Positions 43,439-51,598 of a DNA stretch of 64,000 nt are shown piece by piece. The notes below the pieces were generated by a model that was not told the DNA's origin, did not search any database, and was given only the letters and a program-made list of their open reading frames with translations. This stretch comes from UBA1715 sp045600045 (GTDB taxonomy: Bacteria; Bacteroidota; Bacteroidia; Bacteroidales; UBA1715): the NCBI GenBank assembly GCA_045600045.1, contig JAZRXD010000044.1:1-64000 (forward strand). Reading direction: 5' to 3'. The position numbers and the translations under genes were made by a program. The stretch's first letter is position 1, and each line of letters starts with the position of its first letter.

Positions 43439-45643
43439 TTATTTATTTTGAATGTATGGAGTCTTTTTTCTTGTAAATGTTGATTTGTCGTATTCAATAA
43501 TGAAACAAGAAGTGTTTACAGTAGAACCATCTTTTCTATAGAAATTGAAATCATCGTAAAGTCCGTCTTTGTCTTCTATGGCAGGCAATTCAACGAAAAA
43601 GTCGTTGCTCGTTGCGTAATGTTTTATGAAGAATAACATTTGATCAAATCCTTGAAAACTGAATTTTGTTGGTTCCGTGTTGTATTTTTCACGATATATA
43701 GTGATGAATTGGTTTACGAGTGGCGATGTATAGTCAACTTCGCCGCTTGTAACAAGTTTAAAGTTCAAGTCAAACAAAAAGTCTAATTCTAGATTTTCGT
43801 AAAGTTCCCATTGTGGCATTCCCCAAAGTTCAATTGTGTGTGTTTTTGAACTTTGATAGATTTTTGTCACAATATTATTTGCAAATGCTTGTTGTTTTGA
43901 AAGTACGATGAAAATAGTCTTTTCTTTCTTTGACATTGCACGTTCCATGCCTGCCGAACCAGCGCTTGGGTAGAATAGTTCCTCAATTGTGATATGTTTT
44001 GAATCCATTTTGCTTTTTAGCTCGGTAAATGCAGCTTTGCAAAGATTTACGTTTTTCTTTTCCAATGATTCTGAATTGTAAATTATACAAACGTGGCAGT
44101 TTTCGTTGTTTGTTATAATGTGGTCGGCCATAGCTTTGAAACGATATTTCTGTGGTGTGTTCATTTGCACTACAAATGGGTTGAGCGAATTCGTTTCTTC
44201 TGTTGAAAGAGGCGAGATAATAGGAATGCTTCTACGTTTTGCGAATGCTGCGGCAGCAGGGAAAGTCTTTGGGAAAACAGGACCGATTATGAGATTTGTA
44301 GTTGTTTTGATTTTATTGATGTTGGTTGAAGCGGAATCGTTGTTTGATTCAATTACGTCTAAGGTGATGTTCAATCCTAGTTTTTTTAGAGAATCAAGAG
44401 CTAACAATGCTCCTTCGTAATATTCAAGGAATTGATAGGTGTGTTCGTATATTTCTTTGGGTTTGTTGATGATTCCGTCTTCGTTTTGCTGATTGTTCCT
44501 GTCAAGGAAAAACGGCAAGAGTAGAGTGGCGTGTATGTTTTGTCTTTTTATGTCAAGATTTTGGGTGTATTCGGTTTGCGTTGTTTGTTGCGGAATATAT
44601 TCATAGAAATAATCCTGATACGGAATTCTAAGCACGCATCCAGTGGCCATGTTCATCATGTCTATTTTTATATTGTTGGCAACCAACAGGCTTTCTTCAA
44701 CATGATATTTGTGTGCAATGCTATATTGTGTTTCGCCTTGTTGCACAACGTGATATACGAATTTATGTTCGTTGATTTGGTCTTGTGCAAAGTTTTTGTT
44801 TTCGTTGTTTATTGGAACTAAAATAAAAGATCCTTCGTCGAAATGCACAATGCCGTAAGAATTGTAGTGCAACAAGTCTTTGGTGGTGACATGGTATTTT
44901 TCGGCGATTTCGCTCAACGACGTATTCTCGCTAGAGCAGAAATAGAATTCTTTTGTAAGATAAGTTACGTTTAAAGGAATTGTTATTTCGTGTCCTGGTT
45001 CAATTTTATTTGGTATTTCTGGATTTAAATTTCGGATTACTTCTATCGGAACGTGTGTTTCTTTTGAAATATCTTCAATTCCTAATTCATCAACAAATGT
45101 GATTGTGCCGATATGTGCATTTTTGTTTAAATCAGTAGTTGCAGTTTCTTGTTTAATAGTTTCAACCTTTGGTTGAGGCTGGTTTACCGTTCCTGAAAAA
45201 GGAATGAAAAGTTGTTGACCGATTGAAATTTGTGAATTACTGATTGATGGATTCGCGTTTATGATTTGTCCGGCAGATGTGTTGTATGTTCTGGCAAGAG
45301 CGTAAATGGTTTCGCCAGGTTGCACATTGTGCACAAGGAATGATTGCCCGTTTTTTACAATCAGTTGTCCGTCGTCGTATTTTGATTCCTCTGCGGATTC
45401 TAATACGGGAATTCTAATATCTTGCCCGATTGACAATGCCTCCAAATTGTTGTTACTTTGTTTTATGTCGTCAATAGAAACACCGTAAAGTTTGCTTAAC
45501 CCGTAAAAAGTTTCTTTTGCTTGAACAGTGTGTATATAGTATTTTCCCGAATTGTCACTTTCTATTTTTGAACTTTTTGTTTGTGCGTAAATCGTTGTGC
45601 ACCAAATTATTGATAGAAAGGATAGAAGAATGGTTCGTCTCAT
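43439..45643 (-). CDS. LysM-repeat protein with periplasmic-binding-protein-like domain
   Basis: 734 residues. Signal peptide 1-21. Five LysM or LysM-like units before about residue 340; the clearest are VQAKETFYGLSKLYGVSIDDI, VQPGETIYALARTYNTSAGQI and VQQGETQYSIAHKYHVEESLL, each ending in IGQxxxIP-type turns. Residues ~365-725 resemble a type I periplasmic-binding (ABC substrate/LpoA-like) fold: ATLLLPFFLDRN, LIIGPVFPKTFPAAAAFAKRRSIPIISPLS, FSFQGFDQMLFF. LysM binds peptidoglycan; the second domain may bind a ligand or a murein synthase, by analogy with LpoA. First gene of the seven-gene envelope run. Confidence 0.82.
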   Translation of the reverse strand: MRRTILLSFLSIIWCTTIYAQTKSSKIESDNSGKYYIHTVQAKETFYGLSKLYGVSIDDIKQSNNNLEALSIGQDIRIPVLESAEESKYDDGQLIVKNGQSFLVHNVQPGETIYALARTYNTSAGQIINANPSISNSQISIGQQLFIPFSGTVNQPQPKVETIKQETATTDLNKNAHIGTITFVDELGIEDISKETHVPIEVIRNLNPEIPNKIEPGHEITIPLNVTYLTKEFYFCSSENTSLSEIAEKYHVTTKDLLHYNSYGIVHFDEGSFILVPINNENKNFAQDQINEHKFVYHVVQQGETQYSIAHKYHVEESLLVANNIKIDMMNMATGCVLRIPYQDYFYEYIPQQTTQTEYTQNLDIKRQNIHATLLLPFFLDRNNQQNEDGIINKPKEIYEHTYQFLEYYEGALLALDSLKKLGLNITLDVIESNNDSASTNINKIKTTTNLIIGPVFPKTFPAAAAFAKRRSIPIISPLSTEETNSLNPFVVQMNTPQKYRFKAMADHIITNNENCHVCIIYNSESLEKKNVNLCKAAFTELKSKMDSKHITIEELFYPSAGSAGMERAMSKKEKTIFIVLSKQQAFANNIVTKIYQSSKTHTIELWGMPQWELYENLELDFLFDLNFKLVTSGEVDYTSPLVNQFITIYREKYNTEPTKFSFQGFDQMLFFIKHYATSNDFFVELPAIEDKDGLYDDFNFYRKDGSTVNTSCFIIEYDKSTFTRKKTPYIQNK

Positions 45644-45662
45644 ATTTCAAAATTTTTTCAAG

Positions 45663-45670
45663 CAAACATA
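45663..45670 (-). promoter_or_regulatory. Candidate -7 box for the envelope gene run
   Basis: Minus-strand TATGTTTG fits TAnnTTTG, 19 bases before the LysM gene's ATG at 45643; -33 weak. Confidence 0.45.
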
Positions 45671-45686
45671 CAAAATCGGGAGGATA

Positions 45687-45724
45687 AAAAAATAGATTTT
45701 ATAACTTGGTTATCACCAAGTTAT
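45687..45724 (-). terminator. Probable terminator after batE
   Basis: Perfect 9-bp stem ATAACTTGG (45701-45709) / CCAAGTTAT (45716-45724). On the minus strand a T-run (TTTTTTT) begins about 9 bases after the stem, farther than usual. Confidence 0.55.
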
Positions 45725-45751
45725 CCACTAATTTGATGATGTAGCGGCTTA

Positions 45752-46504
45752 TTAGATTTCTTCGACGAAATCTCTAATGATCCAACCTTCTTTGCCGTTG
45801 CCAAGCTCGACTTTGTACCATCCGAAAGCTTCATCAATAATTTTTACTTTAATTCCGCCGTGGATTGTAGCCAAGTCCATTGCCGTTGTCATTGGTTCGG
45901 TTTTTATGCTTGTGGTTGGCTCAATAACAATTGCGTATTCGTGTTTTGTGAGTTCGCTGTAGCGTGATTCTGCGCAGCAAATTGCAATTGTTCCCAAAAA
46001 TAATCCGCAAAGCAACGTGGTTAATGCAATCTTTTTGTGTATGATTTCTTGGGTAAATAAAAATATGCAGATAGAAACACAAAAAATAATCAAGAAAATT
46101 ATTCCTAAAATGGCCCAAACATCAACTGCACAAAGGCGATAGAGTTTTTGGTAGAGTTGTGGCAAAAAGCCCAACGAAAGATGCTCTATGTTGTCGGGTT
46201 GTTGGCTGTTTGCAAATGCCAAATTGTATTGAATGTCTTTGTCGTTTGGCGACAATAAAAGGGCTTTTTCGTAGTACAAAATTGCTTTTGGTAATTCGTT
46301 CGATTTGAAATAGGCGTTTCCTAAGTTGTAATATAATTCCGATGATTCTTTGTCGTCATTTAAAATATTCAAATATCCTTCGATTGCTTTTTCATACATC
46401 TGACTTTTATAGTAATCATCTGGCAAAATTGTATCTTGTTCTTGTGCAAAAGCATTGCAAATAACTGATATTGAAATAAATATTGTAAAAATAAAACGCG
46501 TCAT
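45752..46504 (-). CDS. batE: BatE-like TPR/SH3 membrane protein
   Basis: 250 residues. Signal peptide 1-21, TPR repeats ~25-110 (YKSQMYEKAIEGYLNIL, ELYYNLGNAYFKSNELPKAI), two membrane helices (~130-150 and ~158-178), and a C-terminal SH3-like domain ending GWYKVELGNGKEGWIIRDF. This layout is that of BatE in Bacteroides aerotolerance loci. It lies on the same strand as the other bat genes but is cut off from batD by a divergent alkD-like gene; it has its own promoter. Confidence 0.85.
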   Translation of the reverse strand: MTRFIFTIFISISVICNAFAQEQDTILPDDYYKSQMYEKAIEGYLNILNDDKESSELYYNLGNAYFKSNELPKAILYYEKALLLSPNDKDIQYNLAFANSQQPDNIEHLSLGFLPQLYQKLYRLCAVDVWAILGIIFLIIFCVSICIFLFTQEIIHKKIALTTLLCGLFLGTIAICCAESRYSELTKHEYAIVIEPTTSIKTEPMTTAMDLATIHGGIKVKIIDEAFGWYKVELGNGKEGWIIRDFVEEI

Positions 46505-46521
46505 ACTTTGTAGTTTTTTTG

Positions 46522-46552
46522 TTTGTCAAAGGTACGTGTTTTTATTATTTTG
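46522..46552. promoter_or_regulatory. Overlapping divergent promoters for batE and the alkD-like gene
   Basis: Minus: TACCTTTG (46534-46527) with TTG 18 bases upstream, 22 bases before the batE ATG. Plus: TTTG (46522-46525), 19-bp spacer, TTATTTTG (46545-46552), one mismatch to TAnnTTTG. The -7 box of one overlaps the -33 spacing of the other, so they should compete for RNA polymerase. Confidence 0.55.
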
Positions 46553-46594
46553 CAATCGTTAAATAGAGATTTTCACATTGATTTATGAAGTAAT

Positions 46595-47269
46595 ATGAAA
46601 GAGGTGCAAAAACGTTTGTTTGATTTACGGGATTCTGTTTATGCGGATTTTCAGGCGAAACTTACGCCAACAGTTCCTGCTGATTTGTTTATTGGTGTTC
46701 GTGTGCCAAAAGTAAGGGCTTTTGCGAAAGAGTTTGGTAAAGAGCCCTTGCATAAGGATTTTTTGAATGAGTTGCCGCATACATATTACGATGAGAATAT
46801 GTTGCACGGATTGCTGATTTCCGATATGAAAGACTTTACGTCGTGTGTGGAGGAAACAGATAAATTTCTGCCATATGTTGATAATTGGGCGGTTTGCGAT
46901 ATTATGTCACCCAAAGTTTTTAAAAAACATAAACCGGAACTTTTGACGAAAATCCGTGAATGGGCCGCGTCGGACAAAACGTACACCTGTCGTTTTGGTA
47001 TTGAAATGTTGATGAGTCATTTTCTTGATGAAGATTTCAAACCTGAATACTTACAGATTCCGGCAGTTGTGAAAAGCGAGGAGTATTATGTGAATATGAT
47101 GATTGCGTGGTTTTTTGCTACAGCATTGGCAAAACAATGGGATGCAACAATAGGATATATCGAGAAGAAAAAGCTTTCGCCGTGGGTTCATAATAAAACC
47201 ATTCAAAAAGCTTGCGAAAGTTTTCGTATTACCGAGGAACAAAAAACATATTTAAAAAATTTAAAATAA
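46595..47269 (+). CDS. DNA alkylation repair protein (AlkD-like HEAT repeat)
   Basis: 224 residues. Matches the AlkD/AlkC-type DNA alkylation repair family: RVPKVRAFAKEFG, YYDENMLHGLLIS, LPYVDNWAVCDIMSPKVFKKH, SDKTYTCRFGIEMLMSHFL, VNMMIAWFFATALAKQWD and SPWVHNKTIQKACESFRI. All-helical HEAT-like fold; removes or recognises N-alkylated bases such as 3-methyladenine. Several family members have no proven glycosylase activity. It is in the opposite direction to every flanking gene and splits the bat cluster. Confidence 0.92.
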   Translation: MKEVQKRLFDLRDSVYADFQAKLTPTVPADLFIGVRVPKVRAFAKEFGKEPLHKDFLNELPHTYYDENMLHGLLISDMKDFTSCVEETDKFLPYVDNWAVCDIMSPKVFKKHKPELLTKIREWAASDKTYTCRFGIEMLMSHFLDEDFKPEYLQIPAVVKSEEYYVNMMIAWFFATALAKQWDATIGYIEKKKLSPWVHNKTIQKACESFRITEEQKTYLKNLK

Positions 47270-47344
47270 AAGAATTATTCCGTTGTTGCAACTTGCAAAT
47301 CGTTTGTATTGTGTTTCGGCATAATTTTGATGTGCCAGAGTATT

Positions 47345-49174
47345 TTATTTATTCAATTCTTGAATAATATTGCTGGCTTCTTCAAATAATTCGTCTTTGC
47401 CTTTTGTGTCGGCCGAAGGTGCAAAGCGGGCGAATTCGCAGCGTTGCAAGATTTGAATGAGTTTGTCGATTGATTCTTCACTGATTTTTCTTTCCAGTAA
47501 TTTTTCCTTGATTTTGTCGGTGGTTAAATCAACTTGGGCTATTGTGAATTTGTCGGCAACAAAGCCCCACAAGGCTTTTGCTATTTCTTCGTAGAATAGG
47601 GCGTCTTCGTTGCTTTGCATATATTTTAACGCTGTTTTCAGGCGTTTTTTCGATTCTTTGTTTGCTCCGCGCTGCTTCATTCCTGAAATATCGTTACGAA
47701 GTTCGATTTGTTTACGTTTTACGATAACAAATCCAATAGTAGCCACGAAACATAGTAGGAATATTATCCAAAATGCAGTGGAACGGAAGAAATGTGTTCC
47801 CGTTTTTGCAATGTGCAAATCGCCAGTTTTTATGAAATGAATGTCGTTGCCAAACTGTACATCTTCTTTGTTTGCTGCTGTATAGTTTGAAACTACATTT
47901 GCGTTTCCTGTTCCTTTTGTGACGGTTATGTCAATTGGTTCGGTTGTAAGAACTTTGTATGTTTTGCTAGCGATGTCAAAGTATTGCAGATTGATTGCGG
48001 GAATGGAGAAATTGCCTTCTCGTCGAGGCAGAATAACGTATTCAAACGTTTTAGAACCTTTATCGCCGGTTGATGTCGCTGTAAAATTATCGATTACTTT
48101 CGGATCGTACACTTCAAAATCTTGCGGGAACGTAATGTTGGGTTTTGTCATCAACGAGAAGTTTCCTTCGCCTTTCACGATGACTTTCAATGAAAATGCT
48201 TCGTTAGCAGGGATAGTTGTGACGTCGGTTTTTGCGTCCATTGAGAATTTGCCGACAGCTCCCGAAAAATCAGCGGATTTTCCTGCAGGAAATGGTTTTA
48301 CGTTGATTACGACGTTCTTGCTTTCAATGATTTTTCTTTCGATTTGTCGTTGTGGAAAACCGAACCAACCGCCCGATGTATAGCCGGTAACGGCATTACA
48401 ATCAAGTTTGAATGGCGAAATTGTTAATTTTCCGTCTTTTTGAGGATAAATCACCAAACGTTGGAACAAAATTGTGTAATATGTTTTCCCGTCGATTGTC
48501 TCTTGTTTGTATTCGAGTGTTTGTGGTTGTTCTAAAACTCGTTTGTAAAAACCGTTGAAATCGGGTAGTGTGTGGTCGTTGATTCCTTGTATGTTTTGTT
48601 CTGTAGTAAATACTTTTATTGTTGCAAGAATTGGCTCTCCAATGTATGCTGATGTTTTGTTTACCAATACTCTCGCAAATAAATCTCCGCTTGCGTTGTC
48701 GGGTTTCGGTTCGTTTTGGTATGATTGGTTATAGCCATTTTGTTGCCGTGCTTGCTGTTGTGTTTGTGCTGCTGCGTTTGCTGCTGTTGTGTTGTCAACT
48801 ACTTCTATTGTTTGGCTTTGGCTTTTGTATGTTTTTCCGTCAATTTTCACGCTGGCTACAGGTAAAGGGAATGTTCCTTTTTTCGTGGCACGGAATTGAC
48901 GGGTTTCGGTATATGTGTAATTTTTCGATACATTTCCGTTGACAATGCTTATGCTGCTGCTTGAGCCGGTTTGTGGCCGTCCAGAAGCTTGGATTTCGTT
49001 GCATGTTTCAACCGAAAACATATTGCCAGGATCCGTGTTGATAGAGTAGCGGACGTGGAACAGTGTGCCTTCTTCTACAATTTTCGGCGCACTTACGCTG
49101 ATGGAAATATCTTGCGCTAAAGCGTTGAAAATGATTGAAATAGTGAAAAATATGATTGTGACTAATCTTTTCAT
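47345..49174 (-). CDS. batD: BatD-like protein
   Basis: 609 residues from ATG 49174 (signal peptide MKRLVTIIFFTISIIFNALA); a TTG at 49180 is an unlikely alternative. Exported oxygen-tolerance family: ISISVSAPKIVEEGTLFHVRYSI, YSINTDPGNMF, AYIGEPILATIKVFT, VIYPQKDGKLTISPF and FEYVILPRREGNFSIPAI. One membrane helix near 455-475 (FWIIFLLCFVATIGFVIV), then a cytoplasmic helical C-terminus. In Bacteroides the Bat proteins form a membrane complex with MoxR ATPase; the exact function is unsettled. It has a candidate promoter of its own. Confidence 0.9.
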   Translation of the reverse strand: MKRLVTIIFFTISIIFNALAQDISISVSAPKIVEEGTLFHVRYSINTDPGNMFSVETCNEIQASGRPQTGSSSSISIVNGNVSKNYTYTETRQFRATKKGTFPLPVASVKIDGKTYKSQSQTIEVVDNTTAANAAAQTQQQARQQNGYNQSYQNEPKPDNASGDLFARVLVNKTSAYIGEPILATIKVFTTEQNIQGINDHTLPDFNGFYKRVLEQPQTLEYKQETIDGKTYYTILFQRLVIYPQKDGKLTISPFKLDCNAVTGYTSGGWFGFPQRQIERKIIESKNVVINVKPFPAGKSADFSGAVGKFSMDAKTDVTTIPANEAFSLKVIVKGEGNFSLMTKPNITFPQDFEVYDPKVIDNFTATSTGDKGSKTFEYVILPRREGNFSIPAINLQYFDIASKTYKVLTTEPIDITVTKGTGNANVVSNYTAANKEDVQFGNDIHFIKTGDLHIAKTGTHFFRSTAFWIIFLLCFVATIGFVIVKRKQIELRNDISGMKQRGANKESKKRLKTALKYMQSNEDALFYEEIAKALWGFVADKFTIAQVDLTTDKIKEKLLERKISEESIDKLIQILQRCEFARFAPSADTKGKDELFEEASNIIQELNK

Positions 49175-49197
49175 TGACAAATTCTAAATATCGAATG

Positions 49198-49205
49198 CAA
49201 AATTA
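49198..49205 (-). promoter_or_regulatory. Candidate -7 box for batD
   Basis: Minus-strand TAATTTTG fits TAnnTTTG, 23 bases before ATG 49174. The 125-base gap before batD contrasts with overlapping genes upstream in the cluster, supporting an internal promoter. Confidence 0.45.
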
Positions 49206-49299
49206 TAAAAATGAAACCATAATTTAAAAATATTAAGAGTACGGAGTCGAGAATTAGGATAGTGCGTAATGCTCATTTTTTCTGTTAATTACTTATTCC

Positions 49300-49884
49300 T
49301 TACCAGTTCTTTTCTATTCTATTGTTGTTTTTCTTGTTTTGTTTTTGCATCATAAGTCGCTGTTGTATTGCTTTGTCGTCTTGGTCGATTGCATCAAGCA
49401 TCATTTCTGCTTGCCTTTTGGAAATTTGACCTTTTTTGTCTTCGTCTTGTTGTTCTCCTTGTTGGCCATGTTCGTCTTTGTCGCTTTCCTGACCTTGTTG
49501 TTGCTGTTGTTGATTTTGTTGCTGTTGATCGCTTTTTTGTTGCGATTCTTGATTCCCTTGTTGATTTTGTTGGTCGTTTTGTTGTCCTGATTGACCTTGT
49601 CCCTGACCATCTTGATTTTGTTGGTCTGGATTATTTTGATTTTTGTTTTGCTGATTTTGTTGATTTTGTTGATTGTGTTCTTCTTCAATCAATCGTTTTA
49701 ATTGAGCGAGGGAGGAATCGGATTCAAAAAGTTCGCAACCACGCGAAACGGTGTATAATGCAGCGTCCTGTTGCTTTTCGGCATAGAGTCGTGCGGAAAC
49801 ATTGAAATATTCCTGTGCCGTTTTTTGCCCGTAAACGGTTGCGTATGTGCTGAGAATCAGTAATATGGCAAGAATTTTTTTCAT
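49300..49884 (-). CDS. Q/N-rich exported protein, BatC-like partner
   Basis: 194 residues. Signal peptide MKKILAILLILSTYATVYGQ. Residues 21-70 look like a single TPR-type hairpin. Residues 71-155 are almost entirely Gln, Asn, Gly, Asp, Glu and Lys. The C-terminal KRQAEMMLDAIDQDDKAIQQR resembles the conserved end of BatC-type TPR proteins, where a Q-rich linker also occurs. Its ATG overlaps the batC stop by four bases (ATGA). I read it as a second BatC-like subunit or the split-off half of a longer BatC. Confidence 0.75.
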   Translation of the reverse strand: MKKILAILLILSTYATVYGQKTAQEYFNVSARLYAEKQQDAALYTVSRGCELFESDSSLAQLKRLIEEEHNQQNQQNQQNKNQNNPDQQNQDGQGQGQSGQQNDQQNQQGNQESQQKSDQQQQNQQQQQQGQESDKDEHGQQGEQQDEDKKGQISKRQAEMMLDAIDQDDKAIQQRLMMQKQNKKNNNRIEKNW

Positions 49885-50555
49885 TCTTTGTTGTTGTTTA
49901 TAATGGTTACGATTCCTTCAAGTTTTTTCGTAAAGTCATTTAATAATTGAACGGTCTTGTCTTTTTCTGCACCGTCACTCATAACTTTCAATGCTTCATC
50001 GAATTTGTATTGCTTAACGAGTTCCATTGCTTTTTGGAAACATTCTTCGGCAAATTTTGAAGGTTTCTGTTGTTCATGTTCCTTTTTCTTTTGTTTTTCT
50101 AATTCTTCCAGTTGTTTTTTGATTTCTAATTTCTTTTGAGCAAAAGCAAGATTGTAGCGGGTGTCGTCATCTTTGGGATTCAAAATCAATGATTGTTTGT
50201 AGAGCTTTATAGCTTCTTCGTATTTGCCTTGCTCGCAAGTAATATTTCCGACGTTGTGTAAGATATTTGCTTTCAGCGTTTTGTCGTTCGTTAGCTTTAA
50301 TGCTTTGTCGTAAGCTTCGGTTGCTAAAATATATTTTTTCGTTTGACATAATGCATTCCCGAAATTGTACCATGCGTCAAACGATAGTGTGTCGAGCTGA
50401 CAAGCGTGTTTATATTGTACTGCAGCATTTTTGTAATCTTCTTTGTTGTAGAACGAGTTTCCTTTTTCTATAATCGGACGAACATCGGTTTGTGAAAGTC
50501 CGTAAAGACAACAAAAACAACAAATTATGAGTAATATGTTTCGTTTGAGGTTCAT
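49881..50555 (-). CDS. batC: BatC-like TPR protein
   Basis: 224 residues. Signal peptide MNLKRNILLIICCFCCLYGLSQ. Three to four TPR units (FYNKEDYKNAAVQYKHACQL, YNFGNALCQTKKYILATEAY, NVGNITCEQGKYEEAIKLYK, YNLAFAQKKLEIK), then a charged EKQKKKEHEQQK linker and a further helical segment. Likely a periplasmic scaffold for the Bat complex. Overlaps batB by four bases and the Q/N-rich gene by four. Confidence 0.85.
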   Translation of the reverse strand: MNLKRNILLIICCFCCLYGLSQTDVRPIIEKGNSFYNKEDYKNAAVQYKHACQLDTLSFDAWYNFGNALCQTKKYILATEAYDKALKLTNDKTLKANILHNVGNITCEQGKYEEAIKLYKQSLILNPKDDDTRYNLAFAQKKLEIKKQLEELEKQKKKEHEQQKPSKFAEECFQKAMELVKQYKFDEALKVMSDGAEKDKTVQLLNDFTKKLEGIVTIINNNKE

Positions 50556-51598
50556 TTCTTTTCGCCAATCTTAATGTTCAAAATGTCAATATTTTTCAGA
50601 AATTTATTCTTTCTGTCAAGTATGCAGAATTCCAGAACCAAGCAGATAAGTCCAAGAATTAAAAATATCTGGAAACGTTCGTTGTAAACATTGAATTCCT
50701 GTGATTCAAAGTCTGTTTTTTCAAGTTCGTCAAGTGCTTTAAGGATAGGGGAAAAGTCTTCGCGGGAGTACACGCCACCGCCCGCAGCGGCAATTTCTTG
50801 CAACATTTGCTCGTTAAGTTTTGTCGTGACAGGACTTCCGTTTCTATCCATCATAAAATTTGTCTGTCCATATTGATTTCTTATCGGAATTGGCACTCCT
50901 GATGTCGTTCCCATACCAACTGTGTGGATTACGACGCCTTTTTCTTTGGCTTGTTGTGCCATTCCAACTGCGTCATCTTCGTGGTTTTCTCCATCGCTGA
51001 TGATAATGATGGTTTTTGCTGTTTTTTCGTTTCCTGAAAACGAACGCAAACACTTAGAAATCGCTGCGCCAATTGCTGTTCCTTGTTTGTCGATGCTATT
51101 CGTGTTTATGTTTTGTAGGAACAATTTAGATGCACCTACATCGGTTGTCATTGGTAGTTGAATATACGCTTCGCCGGCAAATGTTATGATACTTATCTTG
51201 TTTTGTTCCAGTTTGTTAATGATTCTTTGAATTGAAAATTTTGCTTTTTCAATACGGTTTGGTTTAATGTCTTCGGCAAGCATACTGTTTGAAACATCAA
51301 GTGCGATGGCTATTTCAACACCTTTTTTCTTTACGTTTTGCTTTTTGACACCGTATTGTGGCTGTGCCCAGGCAACAATCAAGAAAATTGCAGCAAGAAC
51401 AAGCAAAATGAACTTGAGATTCTTTCTAAAAGGAGAGTAGTCGGGAATAATAACAGACAATAATTCTTTATCTGCCAATTGTTCCAGTTTTCGTTTTGTA
51501 AATAGTTTGTACAGAACAAAAATGACAATGCAAACACCAACGCCTATAAGGGCGTAAAGATGGTCGGGATATGCAAATCTAAAGTTACTTTCGTTCAT
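50552..51598 (-). CDS. batB: BatB-like VWA-domain membrane protein
   Basis: 348 residues from ATG 51598 (MNESNFRFAYPDHLYAL), which overlaps the batA stop by one base (TAATG); the longer frame to 51664 lies within batA. N-terminal and mid membrane helices, a von Willebrand A domain with MIDAS DVSNS in ALDVSNSMLAEDIKPNR, and a C-terminal helix (FQIFLILGLICLVLEFCIL). VWA proteins of this kind work with MoxR AAA+ ATPases. Confidence 0.9.
   Translation of the reverse strand: MNESNFRFAYPDHLYALIGVGVCIVIFVLYKLFTKRKLEQLADKELLSVIIPDYSPFRKNLKFILLVLAAIFLIVAWAQPQYGVKKQNVKKKGVEIAIALDVSNSMLAEDIKPNRIEKAKFSIQRIINKLEQNKISIITFAGEAYIQLPMTTDVGASKLFLQNINTNSIDKQGTAIGAAISKCLRSFSGNEKTAKTIIIISDGENHEDDAVGMAQQAKEKGVVIHTVGMGTTSGVPIPIRNQYGQTNFMMDRNGSPVTTKLNEQMLQEIAAAGGGVYSREDFSPILKALDELEKTDFESQEFNVYNERFQIFLILGLICLVLEFCILDRKNKFLKNIDILNIKIGEKK

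Noticed and set aside
45721..45729. TTATCCACT, one base from a DnaA box
   Set aside because: Single occurrence forming part of the batE terminator stem and its flank; no cluster of boxes or dnaA gene nearby, so not an origin.
49368..49805. 145-codon antisense frame rich in Leu, Val and Phe
   Set aside because: A by-product of the Gln/Asn codon repeats in the real gene on the minus strand.
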